Positions 8,314 to 16,330 of a stretch of 64,000 bases of DNA are shown in pieces. Within the stretch, counting starts at the first letter, position 1. The number at the start of each line of letters is the position of its first letter. The notes below the pieces were generated by a model. The model had not been told where the DNA came from, did no database searches, and saw only the letters and a list, made by a program, of their open reading frames with translations. Made by a program: the position numbers and the translations under genes. Source of the stretch: an uncultured Prevotellaceae bacterium (GTDB lineage Bacteria > Bacteroidota > Bacteroidia > Bacteroidales > Bacteroidaceae); contig CAMVKN010000008.1 in NCBI GenBank assembly GCA_947168045.1, positions 1 through 64,000 on the forward strand, read 5' to 3'.

Positions 8314-9225
8314 CTACTCGTTCATCAGCAGGTCGCACAGGTCGGTGTTCGGAGGGTAGCCTTCCAACCCTGCAGACACGTTGTAGCTGATGCCTGTAGT
8401 AAGCTGCATCTGTCGGCACCACTTCTCGTAGCAGCCGCTGTCAGGGAACAGTGTCACGCGGCGTCCTCGCAGGCACACCACCCTCTCGGGCGACAGGCCG
8501 CCGCTGCCCGCCGTGGCCAACCAAAGATGCTCTGGCTGGCATGCCGCCATGACCAGTGCCGTCTTCTCGCTCTCCACTATGCACACATGGGCTTCAGGCC
8601 GGCGTGGCAGCAGGTGCTGGCCGAAGAGGCACTGATGCAGCTGCCAGTCGGGCGGCAACAGTCCCACGCGTATCATTGGTATGTGTGTCCACCCCTGAAA
8701 CCCGTCGCGGTGGCCGTCAGTACGGTATTGCATGATGTGTCCGCCGTGCACCTGCTGCCGCTCGTCAATCTGCCAGAAGATGACCGCTGCACGGCGCGTG
8801 GCACCAATGCGATAGTCATTGTGTACTTGTTGCAGCCGCTCGGCAGTGATGCCCAGCAACGGGGCAGCGACGGCTGACAGCCACTGCCAGAAAGTGCTGT
8901 GCGTTGACAGGCTGCGCTCAACGTACTCCATGGGCATGGGCTGGAACGGCGGCAACGGTGCGGGACGGCAGTACGTCTCAGGACGCACGTCAGGCGCTTG
9001 TGCCCACTGGTTGTCACGGTAGTACTGGCTGGGGGTGTAGTGGTAGCCGCAGGAGTGCTGGTGGTCGCACTTGCCAACTATGTCGGCCACGTAGCTGAAG
9101 CCGTTGCGGGTGTCGACATAGCGCACCAGACACTTCTTGCGACCACAGTGCGGACAGCTGAGCTTACGGGGCTGATGGCCTGTCAGACGGCGCGACTCTA
9201 ACTGATAACGGAAATCTTTGTTCAT
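8314..9225 (-). CDS. DUF6371-like zinc finger/toprim protein
   Basis: 303 residues. The N-terminus carries a primase-like zinc finger: C24-x2-C27 ... C53-x5-C59. The C-terminal third (about 205-270) has toprim-like signals: an acidic strand VCIVESEKTALVMAA and later GRRVTLFPDSG. This architecture is common in Bacteroidales mobile elements, next to RepA-like ATPases, and suggests a role in DNA replication or priming of an element (inference). It is the downstream gene of the operon starting at 10506, separated from the ATPase by a 120-bp space containing an 18-bp hairpin. Confidence 0.75.
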   Translation of the reverse strand: MNKDFRYQLESRRLTGHQPRKLSCPHCGRKKCLVRYVDTRNGFSYVADIVGKCDHQHSCGYHYTPSQYYRDNQWAQAPDVRPETYCRPAPLPPFQPMPMEYVERSLSTHSTFWQWLSAVAAPLLGITAERLQQVHNDYRIGATRRAAVIFWQIDERQQVHGGHIMQYRTDGHRDGFQGWTHIPMIRVGLLPPDWQLHQCLFGQHLLPRRPEAHVCIVESEKTALVMAACQPEHLWLATAGSGGLSPERVVCLRGRRVTLFPDSGCYEKWCRQMQLTTGISYNVSAGLEGYPPNTDLCDLLMNE

Positions 9226-9280
9226 GATGTTTGTCTGTTTTTGAGATTGTTATTTTTGGGGGTTTACGGGCGGATTTCTC

Positions 9281-9328
9281 GTCGGTCGTCGAAGCTACTA
9301 TATATATAGGTAGCTTCGACCGACCGAC
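9281..9328. other. intercistronic hairpin in the element replication operon
   Basis: GTCGGTCGTCGAAGCTAC (9281-9298) pairs with GTAGCTTCGACCGACCGAC (9310-9328), an 18-bp stem with one bulged base and an AT-only loop. On the transcribed (minus) strand it is not followed by a T run, so it is more likely an mRNA processing or stability structure, or a protein site, than a terminator. Confidence 0.6.
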
Positions 9329-9345
9329 AAAAAATCTTTTCGCGG

Positions 9346-10506
9346 TCAGAAAGGTAAAGCGGTCTTGTCGGAAGCATGGATAAAGCCATTGACTTCTATG
9401 ACAGAGTTTTCATTAATCCACTGTGAGATGACACCAGAGATAGTGTTGCGCTTAACATTAAACTTCTTCACCAGTATCTCCGTCAGCTGCTTTCGGCTGA
9501 TGCTTCCGCCGTTGTCGCGGATGGCCAGCAGGGCATAGTCCAGGCGTTCCTTCTGCTTCTCGGCGGTGGCTTCCTGTCGTTTCAGCTGCACCTCGGCCTT
9601 GCGCTGCTCTATGAACTGGCGGCGGCGCTCGTCAGCATCGACGATGTGTCCCTGCTCGTCGAACATGATACTCCAGTCGGGCATCTCGGAGTGGCGCGCG
9701 TCCGTACATTTCACGGTGATGACGCCGTCCTGCTTGCGGCACTCCAACACCGTACCCGCCTTCTGTCCCAGCATCGAGCCCAGGTGGCCGCGCATGTTGT
9801 GGTCTTCGTCGGCCTTGTTGGTGTGCAGCACGCATACAATGGCGCAGTTGTGCTTGTCACACAGCACCAGCAGTTCGTGGATGAGCTGCTTAGACATCGC
9901 TTCGTCATTGAAGCTTTCTACGAACTCGACGATACCGTCGATGAACACCACGTCGGGCTTCTCGTCCTCGATGGCCACCCGAAGCAACGGCAGCAGCTGG
10001 TCCTGGTCGCAACGGCGCAGCGCATGCAGAGCGATGCGGCTGTCGATGTCGGTGCCCTTCAGCCCCGTCATCTGCGCTACATCTTCAAGGATGAGCTTCG
10101 TGTCGGTGCGGCTCTGCTCCGTGTCGAAGTAGAGGATGTGCGGATTCTGGAAGAGTGCCTTCACGCGGAACATCACTCCAAGCAGCAGTGCCGCCACAAA
10201 CACCTTCAGGGTCGTCGTCTTGCCCGCCTTCTGCTTCGCTTTCACGGCGTGGATGTCTCGGCGGGCGAAGATGCCTTTGCCGTCCACCTCCAGGGCGTAC
10301 TCCTCGGGGGGCACCTCCGTATCGGAACGTATGCGCGTCTGGCGTAGGACCTGGCGCAGTGCCTCATGCTCCTGCTCCGTTGCCGATGGTTGGTTGACAG
10401 CCTCGCTGACGATGCCCTGCACCGTCTTGGCTTGGCTGTTTACTTGTCCAGTCAGCTGCTCCGGCTGCTGAACGTTGCCTGTCTCATGCTTAAGTTCTAT
10501 TGACAT
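9346..10506 (-). CDS. RepA-like RecA-fold ATPase of a mobile element
   Basis: 386 residues. The central ~220 residues form a RecA-type ATPase: P-loop AKQKAGKTTTLK (a slightly divergent Walker A), YFDTEQSRTD, Walker B PDVVFIDGI, and a sensor strand AIVCVLHTNKAD. This is the pattern of plasmid RepA (hexameric helicase) and AAA_25 proteins. The C-terminal ~60 residues contain a predicted winged-helix-like segment (ISRKQLTEILVKKFNVKRNTISGVIS). Together with the zinc finger/toprim gene downstream it resembles a compact replication module of an integrative or plasmid element. Its promoter is at 10622-10653. Confidence 0.8.
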   Translation of the reverse strand: MSIELKHETGNVQQPEQLTGQVNSQAKTVQGIVSEAVNQPSATEQEHEALRQVLRQTRIRSDTEVPPEEYALEVDGKGIFARRDIHAVKAKQKAGKTTTLKVFVAALLLGVMFRVKALFQNPHILYFDTEQSRTDTKLILEDVAQMTGLKGTDIDSRIALHALRRCDQDQLLPLLRVAIEDEKPDVVFIDGIVEFVESFNDEAMSKQLIHELLVLCDKHNCAIVCVLHTNKADEDHNMRGHLGSMLGQKAGTVLECRKQDGVITVKCTDARHSEMPDWSIMFDEQGHIVDADERRRQFIEQRKAEVQLKRQEATAEKQKERLDYALLAIRDNGGSISRKQLTEILVKKFNVKRNTISGVISQWINENSVIEVNGFIHASDKTALPF

Positions 10507-10621
10507 GGTCGTTAGAAATTAAGTTGAGTGTTCATCGCACTTACCAACCATCAAGCGAACACTCGTTTACCGCAGTTGGCGGGCACCCGTGCTCAGGTGT
10601 TGTCCCTATGCAATTGCGGTA

Positions 10622-10653
10622 CAAAATTACGAGCTTTATAGTGTACCACCAAA
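10622..10653 (-). promoter_or_regulatory. promoter of the RepA-like operon
   Basis: On the minus strand TTTG (10650-10653) and TAATTTTG (10622-10629) are 20 bp apart, followed by a ~115-nt leader to the ATG at 10506. Confidence 0.65.
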
Positions 10654-10712
10654 AATATATCTTGTTTTTGGTTTACACATAATTCGTTGCAAAACAGCGA
10701 CTTAACACATGT

Positions 10713-10869
10713 CGTAAAACGGTTTTTACAGCACTGACGAGCCAATGTGCGTCAGCGGGGCCGATGTTTTTACAAACCGTGTCTTTATTGTAAAAACTTC
10801 GTATGGAACAGACTGTAAAATCATCAATTATCCATAAAAAAACAGATTTCCGAGGAAATCTGTAAAAAC
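10713..10869. repeat. iteron-like TGTAAAAAC cluster
   Basis: In 157 bp there are six matches or near matches to TGTAAAAAC in either orientation: 10713-10720 (CGTAAAAC), 10722-10730 (reverse), 10766-10774 (reverse), 10789-10797, 10814-10820 (shortened) and 10861-10869. The first two form a palindrome. Their position upstream of a RepA-like gene suggests an origin or an initiator-binding region (inference). The rest of the 388-bp space between 10507 and 10894 holds the operon promoter and a terminator. Confidence 0.5.
10842..10863 (-). terminator. terminator of the unknown 394-residue gene
   Basis: ACAGATTTCC and GGAAATCTGT form a 10-bp stem with a 2-base GA centre. On the minus strand it is followed by a run of seven T, 32 bp after the stop of the gene at 10895. 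Confidence 0.75.
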
Positions 10870-10894
10870 CCGACTGCTTGATTTAAATCAATAC

Positions 10895-12079
10895 TTATGC
10901 CGCTATGTCCTGCTGCCGAAGATAGACGGCGAAACTATCGGCCATCTCCTGCACTGGTATTTCGTGGTCGTAGCATAAACGCCGCTCGCCACACACTGCC
11001 GGCCATGTGGGGAACAGATATTCACCTTTGTAAATGGTCTGTATGTATTGGTAGAATCTTTTCTCGTTGACCTCGTCAATGACTTTCCCATCGGGGCTGA
11101 CGCTGCTCACTTTGCTCCATTTCAGCAGATAGGCCATCACGCGCCCATCAAAAGTACCCTTCTTGCCCTGTGCTGCGGCTTTCTTGCTCTGCTTGAAGGG
11201 AATGTGCAGCGAGTCGAGCTTGACAACAACGTCGCACACCTTGCGCCCCCATTCAGGGTTCTTTGCCCACAGCATGCATGCCATGTCGTCCAGACCGTAC
11301 TGATTACCTGAAACGAGCCTGAGGATGATTCCCTCGCGCCTGAGCCATTTCTTGTCGTGCGCGTGGTATTCAGGGACAAGCCATTCCCTCATCGGACGTG
11401 CATTCTTGCGGCGCTCGGACAGCTCCTCGTCGGATATAATCTTTATCTGGCCGAAGGTTTCGTTTACCTCGCGGACGCACTTAAGGACTTTGTCGCAGCT
11501 CTTCTCGAAAATCTTCTTCAGCCGCTCGTAGTCGCCCATGACCTCCTGCTCCTGGCGAATCATGTCTTTGCACACTTTCAGCGTAGTGATGAGGTGGTAG
11601 AAAAAGGTTGCCAACTCATGAAGCACGGTTTTTACCAGCCCAGTGTAGACCTCTATGCCGAAAAACTGACCTTGGAACTGCCGGAACGTAAGACGTGAGT
11701 AGTCAAGCACCGGGACGATATTCCCAACGTCGTCCAAGCGGCGACGCACCACGGGGCAGAACTTCCTGAATATCTTCATACTGCCCGTGATAGTGGTTCC
11801 GATGCGCCTGATGAGCTTTTCAGTAATGTGGAAGCACTTGTTGTGGTCAGTGGCATACTCCTCAATGAAAGTCTCGGAAAACTCAACCAGGTCCATCGAC
11901 TCAATGTTCAGCCGCGACTGATACATACGCACCAGGTTCAGCGTCTGTTCCAACTTCTTCTTGGTGAACTTACATGACAGAATCGCTTCAAGGACATTCT
12001 GTTCCTCAAACTCCTGGGCGGCACTCCAAATCTGATTGAAGCCCGTCTCGTCTCTGCTGATGATTGTTGAATATAACAT
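10895..12079 (-). CDS. unrecognised 394-residue protein beside the RM system
   Basis: I do not recognise a family. The protein is soluble by inspection, rich in helix-forming and charged residues, without a signal peptide, P-loop or clear catalytic motif. The middle (about 150-235) is a likely long helical segment (LITTLKVCKDMIRQEQEVMG... KIFEKSCDKVLKCVREVN). The C-terminal half has a Trp/basic patch (MREWLVPEYHAHDKKWLRREG) and GTFDGRVMAYLLKWSK. It has its own promoter (12121-12152) and terminator and is divergent from the restriction-modification genes. It could be an accessory gene of the element or an uncharacterised defence gene; the sequence does not decide. Confidence 0.7.
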   Translation of the reverse strand: MLYSTIISRDETGFNQIWSAAQEFEEQNVLEAILSCKFTKKKLEQTLNLVRMYQSRLNIESMDLVEFSETFIEEYATDHNKCFHITEKLIRRIGTTITGSMKIFRKFCPVVRRRLDDVGNIVPVLDYSRLTFRQFQGQFFGIEVYTGLVKTVLHELATFFYHLITTLKVCKDMIRQEQEVMGDYERLKKIFEKSCDKVLKCVREVNETFGQIKIISDEELSERRKNARPMREWLVPEYHAHDKKWLRREGIILRLVSGNQYGLDDMACMLWAKNPEWGRKVCDVVVKLDSLHIPFKQSKKAAAQGKKGTFDGRVMAYLLKWSKVSSVSPDGKVIDEVNEKRFYQYIQTIYKGEYLFPTWPAVCGERRLCYDHEIPVQEMADSFAVYLRQQDIAA

Positions 12080-12120
12080 TATAACAAAGGATTTATAGTT
12101 GAAAACAATCTTTTAGACAG

Positions 12121-12152
12121 CAAATTTACTGATTTTGTTCAACTCCTGCAAA
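12121..12152 (-). promoter_or_regulatory. promoter of the unknown 394-residue gene
   Basis: Minus-strand TTTG (12149-12152) and TAAATTTG (12121-12128) are separated by 20 bp, upstream of the ATG at 12079. Confidence 0.65.
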
Positions 12153-12231
12153 TATTTCCGCCAGTAACTTGCTGTTTTGGAACACTTTTTGTATTTTTTA
12201 ACCTGCAAAGTTGCCCATTTCGGCAAATTCT

Positions 12232-12293
12232 CCCCTCCAGCAGACCCATGCCGAGGGCGGTGTCCATCCTCGGCTGGTGGGGGACTGGAGGGG
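12232..12293. repeat. GC-rich palindrome upstream of the methyltransferase
   Basis: CCCCTCCAG (12232-12240) and CTGGAGGGG (12285-12293) bracket an inner inverted pair CCGAGG/CCTCGG. The base composition contrasts with the AT-rich surroundings and resembles the arms of the paired-palindrome family seen at 15090, 17092 and 48118. Confidence 0.55.
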
Positions 12294-12356
12294 ATGCCAT
12301 CGGCATGTTATTTTTATGCCGTTGACGCAGGTGATAATAATTTGTTCGCAGTTTGT

Positions 12357-12387
12357 TTTGTCATACCGGAAATGTTTAGTAACTTTG
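12357..12387 (+). promoter_or_regulatory. promoter of the restriction-modification operon
   Basis: TTTG at 12357-12360 and TAACTTTG at 12380-12387 are exactly 19 bp apart. Predicted transcription starts about 17 nt before the ATG at 12411, which fixes that start and makes the upstream open frame from 12177 non-coding. Confidence 0.8.
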
Positions 12388-12410
12388 CACATTGTTTACA
12401 ATATATACTG

Positions 12411-13397
12411 ATGGCATACACCTCATTAGAAATATGTGCCGGTGCAGGCGGACAGGCTCTTGGGCTGGAAATGGCAGGGTTTGACCATGTGGTGCTTGTG
12501 GAGTATGAGAAGGAGTACTGCGAGTGTCTTAGGCTGAACCGTCCCAGATGGAACGTTCAGTGCATGGATGTGCGTCAGTTTGACGGTAAGCCATACAGAG
12601 GACGGATTGACCTGCTTGCAGGCGGTGTGCCCTGTCCCCCGTTCAGCGTGGCTGGCAAGCAACTGGGACCTGACGACGAGCGAGACCTCTTTCCACAGAT
12701 GTTGCGTCTGGTGGAAGAGGTTGAACCTAAGACGGTAATGATTGAGAATGTCCGTGGTTTCTTGGGCAAGCAGTTCGACACTTACCGTGCGTCCATCATC
12801 GCAAGGCTCAACCGGCTGGGCTACAACGTGCATCTGCGATTGCTGAACGCCTCGGACTATGGTGTACCACAGCTTCGCCCGCGTGCTGTGGTCATCGGCG
12901 TGCGGACGGATATCTATGACTCGTTCACCTTCCCCCAACCGCACCCAGAACAGACAGTGACCGTCGGAGAGGCCATCGGCGACCTCATGGCTGCCAACGG
13001 ATGGAGGAATGTCGGGCGGTGGCAGACCCAGGCCAACAGGGTTGCACCTACCTTGGTAGGAGGCAGCAAGAAGCACGGCGGCCCCGACCTGGGGCCAACA
13101 AGGGCACGCGAAGCCTGGGCCGAGATGGGCATTGACGGGCGCGGCATCGCCAACGAGGCACCCGCTGTTGATTTTGATGGCATGCCACGGCTAACGCCAC
13201 GTATGATGGCGCGCCTGCAGGGATTTCCAGACCAGTGGCACTTTGGTAACCGCAAGACGGCGGCATGCCGTATGATAGGCAATGCATTTCCTCCTCCCGT
13301 AGCTAAGGCCGTGGGACAAATGATAAAACAAGTATTAGACTATGCAGACATTGATAGCAGAAGCACGACGGAAATATCATGCAGGGCTGTTGGCTAA
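12411..13397 (+). CDS. type II DNA (cytosine-5) methyltransferase
   Basis: 328 residues from ATG 12411. C5-methyltransferase motifs occur in order: motif I LEICAGAGGQALGLEMAGF (AdoMet binding), motif IV GGVPCPPFS with catalytic C75, motif VI IENVRGF, motif VIII-like LRPRAVVIGV, then a short target-recognition region, and motif X GNAFPPPVAKAVG. The last 56 bp overlap the start of the NgoMIV-like nuclease gene in another frame, so the two form one operon. The expected role is to protect host GCCGGC sites (inference from the partner nuclease). Start chosen from the promoter and because motif I then lies at the N-terminus. Confidence 0.93.
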   Translation: MAYTSLEICAGAGGQALGLEMAGFDHVVLVEYEKEYCECLRLNRPRWNVQCMDVRQFDGKPYRGRIDLLAGGVPCPPFSVAGKQLGPDDERDLFPQMLRLVEEVEPKTVMIENVRGFLGKQFDTYRASIIARLNRLGYNVHLRLLNASDYGVPQLRPRAVVIGVRTDIYDSFTFPQPHPEQTVTVGEAIGDLMAANGWRNVGRWQTQANRVAPTLVGGSKKHGGPDLGPTRAREAWAEMGIDGRGIANEAPAVDFDGMPRLTPRMMARLQGFPDQWHFGNRKTAACRMIGNAFPPPVAKAVGQMIKQVLDYADIDSRSTTEISCRAVG

Positions 13398-14199
13398 CGG
13401 CATCCTTACGGTAGACGCTAAGGGAGTGGCCAGCAACGCCGACAAATCTTCAAAACTGTCCGTAAGAATTGCCCAGGGCATAGCACGACGGCTGATGGCT
13501 GAGGTGCGTGACAAGAGCGTGGGACAGACTGCAGGGGCCAAGTTTGAACAACTGAACATGGAGTTTCTTGAGGCCACGTTTCCCTACTTGCAGAACCTGC
13601 GCCCCGGCAAGTGGCATATCGTAAAACTGGGCAACCGAAGCAGCATCAAGACGAGTAGCTTCGCGCAGTATGAGCATCTGGACTACCTCAACAACTTGAC
13701 GAGGGAGGACGCTCGACTGGCTGCCAGCATGGGCAACGACTACATGGTGGCACCTGATGTTGTGGTGTACCGTGAAACTGAGCCAGATGAGGTTATCAAT
13801 GCACAGCGGGTCATTGTCGACGAAACGGTGTGCGGACTGTCGGACATACGCAAGTCGTGCGGCGGCCTTCCGATTCTGCATGCCTCCATTTCAGCCAAAT
13901 GGACAATGCGTAGCGACCGTTCCCAGAACAGCAGAACGGAAGCCCTGGGGCTGATAAGGAACCGCAAGGGACATCTGCCGCACATCGTGGTGGTCACAGG
14001 TGAGCCTTTGCCCGCCCGTATCGCCTCGTTGGCACTGGGTACTGGAGACATTGATTGCGTCTATCACTTCGCCCTTGGCGAATTGGTAGAGGCTGTCAAC
14101 GACGCACAAGCGGAGGACGCTGCCGAGATGCTACGAATCTTGGTTTCAGGTCGTCGATTGAAGGACATCAGCGACCTGCCGCTTGACTTGGCTGTTTGA
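13342..14199 (+). CDS. NgoMIV-type restriction endonuclease
   Basis: 285 residues, about the length of NgoMIV (286). The nuclease core reads D139 (in APDVVV) - 46 residues - K186 (in SAKWTMRSDR) - 13 residues - E200 (NSRTE), the same layout as the NgoMIV active site D140/K187/E201, shifted by one. The C-terminal RLKDISDLPLDLAV and NRKGHLPHIVVVT and ALGTGDIDCVYHFAL also match what I recall of NgoMIV. NgoMIV cuts G^CCGGC as a tetramer; this protein probably has the same target (inference). GCCGGC occurs in the window, for example near 10999. All catalytic residues are intact, so the system is probably active. Confidence 0.93.
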   Translation: MQTLIAEARRKYHAGLLANGILTVDAKGVASNADKSSKLSVRIAQGIARRLMAEVRDKSVGQTAGAKFEQLNMEFLEATFPYLQNLRPGKWHIVKLGNRSSIKTSSFAQYEHLDYLNNLTREDARLAASMGNDYMVAPDVVVYRETEPDEVINAQRVIVDETVCGLSDIRKSCGGLPILHASISAKWTMRSDRSQNSRTEALGLIRNRKGHLPHIVVVTGEPLPARIASLALGTGDIDCVYHFALGELVEAVNDAQAEDAAEMLRILVSGRRLKDISDLPLDLAV

Positions 14200-14226
14200 C
14201 TTGTGTCTACAACTTCATTTTTTCTT

Positions 14227-16263
14227 CTACCTTGCCGCGCGTTCCTTGATGATGCCGTGGCGGTAGGCGTAGAGCAGGTCCTTGAGGTCGCTGATCTGGG
14301 CGCGCAGCTCGTCGCCCTTGTCGGTGTCGGCCACGAGCATGCGGTGGGTCGACATCTCGACAATCTGGGTGGTGGACACGATGTCGGTGCCGCGCTGGAT
14401 GGCGTCCTGAGCCGAGGTGAAGGGCTCGTGCTGAACCAGCTGGAAGCCGCGGCTGTGGTAGACCAGGGTGTAGCCGGCAATGCCCGTCTCCTTGTGGTAG
14501 GCCTCTGAGAAGCCCCCGTCGATGACCATCAGGCGTCCGCCGGCCTTGATGGGGTTCTCGCCTGAGCCGGCATGCACGGGCACGTGGCCGTTGATGATGT
14601 GGCGGCCAGTGCCCTTGACACCGAAGGCATCGAGAATGCAGTCGCACACCTGGGCGTCGTCGCGCAGACGGAAGTAGCTGCCCTTCTCTTCGTGGTAGGT
14701 GGCGCGGTCGGCGAGGAAGTAGCGCTCGAAGGTGGCCATCTTCGACTTGTCGAACAGGGGCGAGTCCTTGCCGCACCACAGGTAGAGGAAGTAGTCCTTG
14801 GCGTATGCCTTGAGGTCGGCGGGGGTGTCGGTCTGGAAGGCTGAGCGGATGAGCTGCCCGATGTAGTCCATGAGCTGTCGCCCGCTGTAGCTGCGGCCCA
14901 TGATGCTGACCTGCTTCAGGGTGCCGTCGTCGTTGAGTGGCACTGAGGCGTGGAACAGCAGGTTCTGGTTGCAGATGTGGTACATGCAGCCGTGTGAGAG
15001 GATGGTGCTGATGTGCTTGCGCAGCTTCTCGCTGACACGGAACGAGTGGTGCAGCTTCTGCATGAGGGCGGACTCCTCAGGAGTAAGGGCCCCTCCAAGC
15101 CCCCCCGAAGGGGGGGATGTCAAGTTACCATTGTCTATATAGACATCCCCTCCTTGGGAGGGGCTTGGGGAGGCTATTAGCGTTGGGAAGTTACAGTCCT
15201 TGAGGGCGTATTCCTGGCCGTCGATGGTGCAGACGCCGCGCTGCAGGTCGACGTGCTCCAGCAGACAGCGGTCCTCCATGTTCCACTCAGGGTGGCGGTG
15301 GAAGATGGCGGCCTCCTCCTTGAACTGTATGACGCTGATGGCCTTGTGCATCTTGGCGGTGAGCCGCAGCGTCTTCTCGTCCATCTTGTTCTGCGTCTTC
15401 AGCTCACGGGGCATGAACTCGTCGCAGGGGTCGTCGCCGTAGGTCTCGAGGGCGAAGGTGGCCAGCGGCACGAGGTTGATGCCGTAGCCCTCCTCGAGGG
15501 TGGCGAGGTTGGCGTAGCGCAGACTGAGGCGCAGCACGTTGCAGATGCAGGCGTCGTTGCCGGCGGCGGCTCCCATCCAGAGGATGTCGTGGTTGCCCCA
15601 CTGTATGTCCCACGAGTGGTACTGTCGCAGGGTGTCCATGATGATGTGTGCGCCGGGGCCGCGGTCGTAGATGTCGCCGAGGATGTGCAGCTGGTCGATG
15701 ACGAGGCGCTGTATGACGTTGGCGATGGCCACGATGAAGTCGTCGGCACGCCCGGTGGAGATGATGGTGTCGACGATGACGGCGACGTAGGCCGCCTTGT
15801 CCTGGTCGTCGGGGCGCTCGTGGAGCAGCTCCTCGATGATGTAGCTGAACTCGTCGGGCAGCGACTTGCGCACCTTGGAGCGTGTGTACTTCGACGACAC
15901 GTCGCGGCAGAGGCGCACCAGCTGGTGGATGGTGATGCGGTACCAGTCGTCGAGGTCGGTCTCCTGCGCCTTGATGAGCTCCAGCTTCTGCTCGGGGTAG
16001 TAGATGAGGGTGCACAGCTCTTTCTTCTCGCTCTCGCGCAGGGTGTTGCCAAAGAGCTCGTTGACCTTGCGCTTGATGTTGCCCGAGGCGTTCTTCAGTA
16101 CGTGGATGAAGGCTTCGTGCTCGCCGTGGAGGTCGGCCAGGAAGTGCTCGGTGCCCTTGGGCAGGTTGAGGATGGCTTCGAGGTTGATAATCTCGCTGGC
16201 GGCATCAGCCACGGTGGGGTAGGTGTTCGACAGTAGGTGTAGGTATCGCTCGTCGGTATTCAT
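14227..16263 (-). CDS. fbp: class III fructose-1,6-bisphosphatase
   Basis: 678 residues. A calcineurin-like phosphatase of the Firmicutes/Bacteroidetes class III FBPase family: DLHGEHEAFIHVLKNASGN near the start, ILGDIYDRGPGAHIIMDTL and WGNHDILWMGAAAGN for metal ligands, later NGHVPVHAG. It hydrolyses fructose-1,6-bisphosphate in gluconeogenesis. Residues about 364-392 (SPSPSQGGDV...SPPSGGLGG) are a low-complexity insertion encoded by a paired palindrome (15090-15173). The frame stays open through it, so the gene is probably functional with a surface loop. It stands alone, and its 318-bp upstream space is filled with repeats. Confidence 0.93.
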   Translation of the reverse strand: MNTDERYLHLLSNTYPTVADAASEIINLEAILNLPKGTEHFLADLHGEHEAFIHVLKNASGNIKRKVNELFGNTLRESEKKELCTLIYYPEQKLELIKAQETDLDDWYRITIHQLVRLCRDVSSKYTRSKVRKSLPDEFSYIIEELLHERPDDQDKAAYVAVIVDTIISTGRADDFIVAIANVIQRLVIDQLHILGDIYDRGPGAHIIMDTLRQYHSWDIQWGNHDILWMGAAAGNDACICNVLRLSLRYANLATLEEGYGINLVPLATFALETYGDDPCDEFMPRELKTQNKMDEKTLRLTAKMHKAISVIQFKEEAAIFHRHPEWNMEDRCLLEHVDLQRGVCTIDGQEYALKDCNFPTLIASPSPSQGGDVYIDNGNLTSPPSGGLGGALTPEESALMQKLHHSFRVSEKLRKHISTILSHGCMYHICNQNLLFHASVPLNDDGTLKQVSIMGRSYSGRQLMDYIGQLIRSAFQTDTPADLKAYAKDYFLYLWCGKDSPLFDKSKMATFERYFLADRATYHEEKGSYFRLRDDAQVCDCILDAFGVKGTGRHIINGHVPVHAGSGENPIKAGGRLMVIDGGFSEAYHKETGIAGYTLVYHSRGFQLVQHEPFTSAQDAIQRGTDIVSTTQIVEMSTHRMLVADTDKGDELRAQISDLKDLLYAYRHGIIKERAAR
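15090..15173. repeat. paired palindrome inserted in frame in fbp
   Basis: Two 32-nt arms (15090-15121 and 15142-15173) are imperfect inverted copies of each other around a 20-bp spacer, and each arm is itself a small G/C hairpin (CCCCTCCTTGGGAGGGG in the right arm). The right arm resembles the perfect arms at 48248-48283. Length and phase keep the fbp frame open. Confidence 0.85.
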
Positions 16264-16272
16264 CTTTATTTT

Positions 16273-16305
16273 GATTTGAGGTTTGAGATTTGAGGTTTGA
16301 GATTT
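16273..16305. repeat. heptamer-type tandem repeat upstream of fbp
   Basis: Alternating GATTTGAG / GTTTGAG units directly before the fbp start. The complementary pattern (CTCAAAT) occurs between nuoCD and nuoH at about 42045-42080. Confidence 0.6.
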
Positions 16306-16330
16306 ATTTTGGTTTGAGTTTTAATTATGA

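Noticed and set aside
9281..9328. Hairpin as a rho-independent terminator
   Set aside because: No T run follows on the transcribed strand, and the operon probably continues to the zinc finger/toprim gene.
12177..12410. N-terminal extension of the methyltransferase frame
   Set aside because: It contains the promoter at 12357-12387 and a GC palindrome; motif I starts right after ATG 12411.
15253..16236. 327-codon open frame opposite fbp
   Set aside because: Shadow frame; Val/Asp/Gly-rich composition typical of antisense GC-rich code, while fbp is certain on the other strand.
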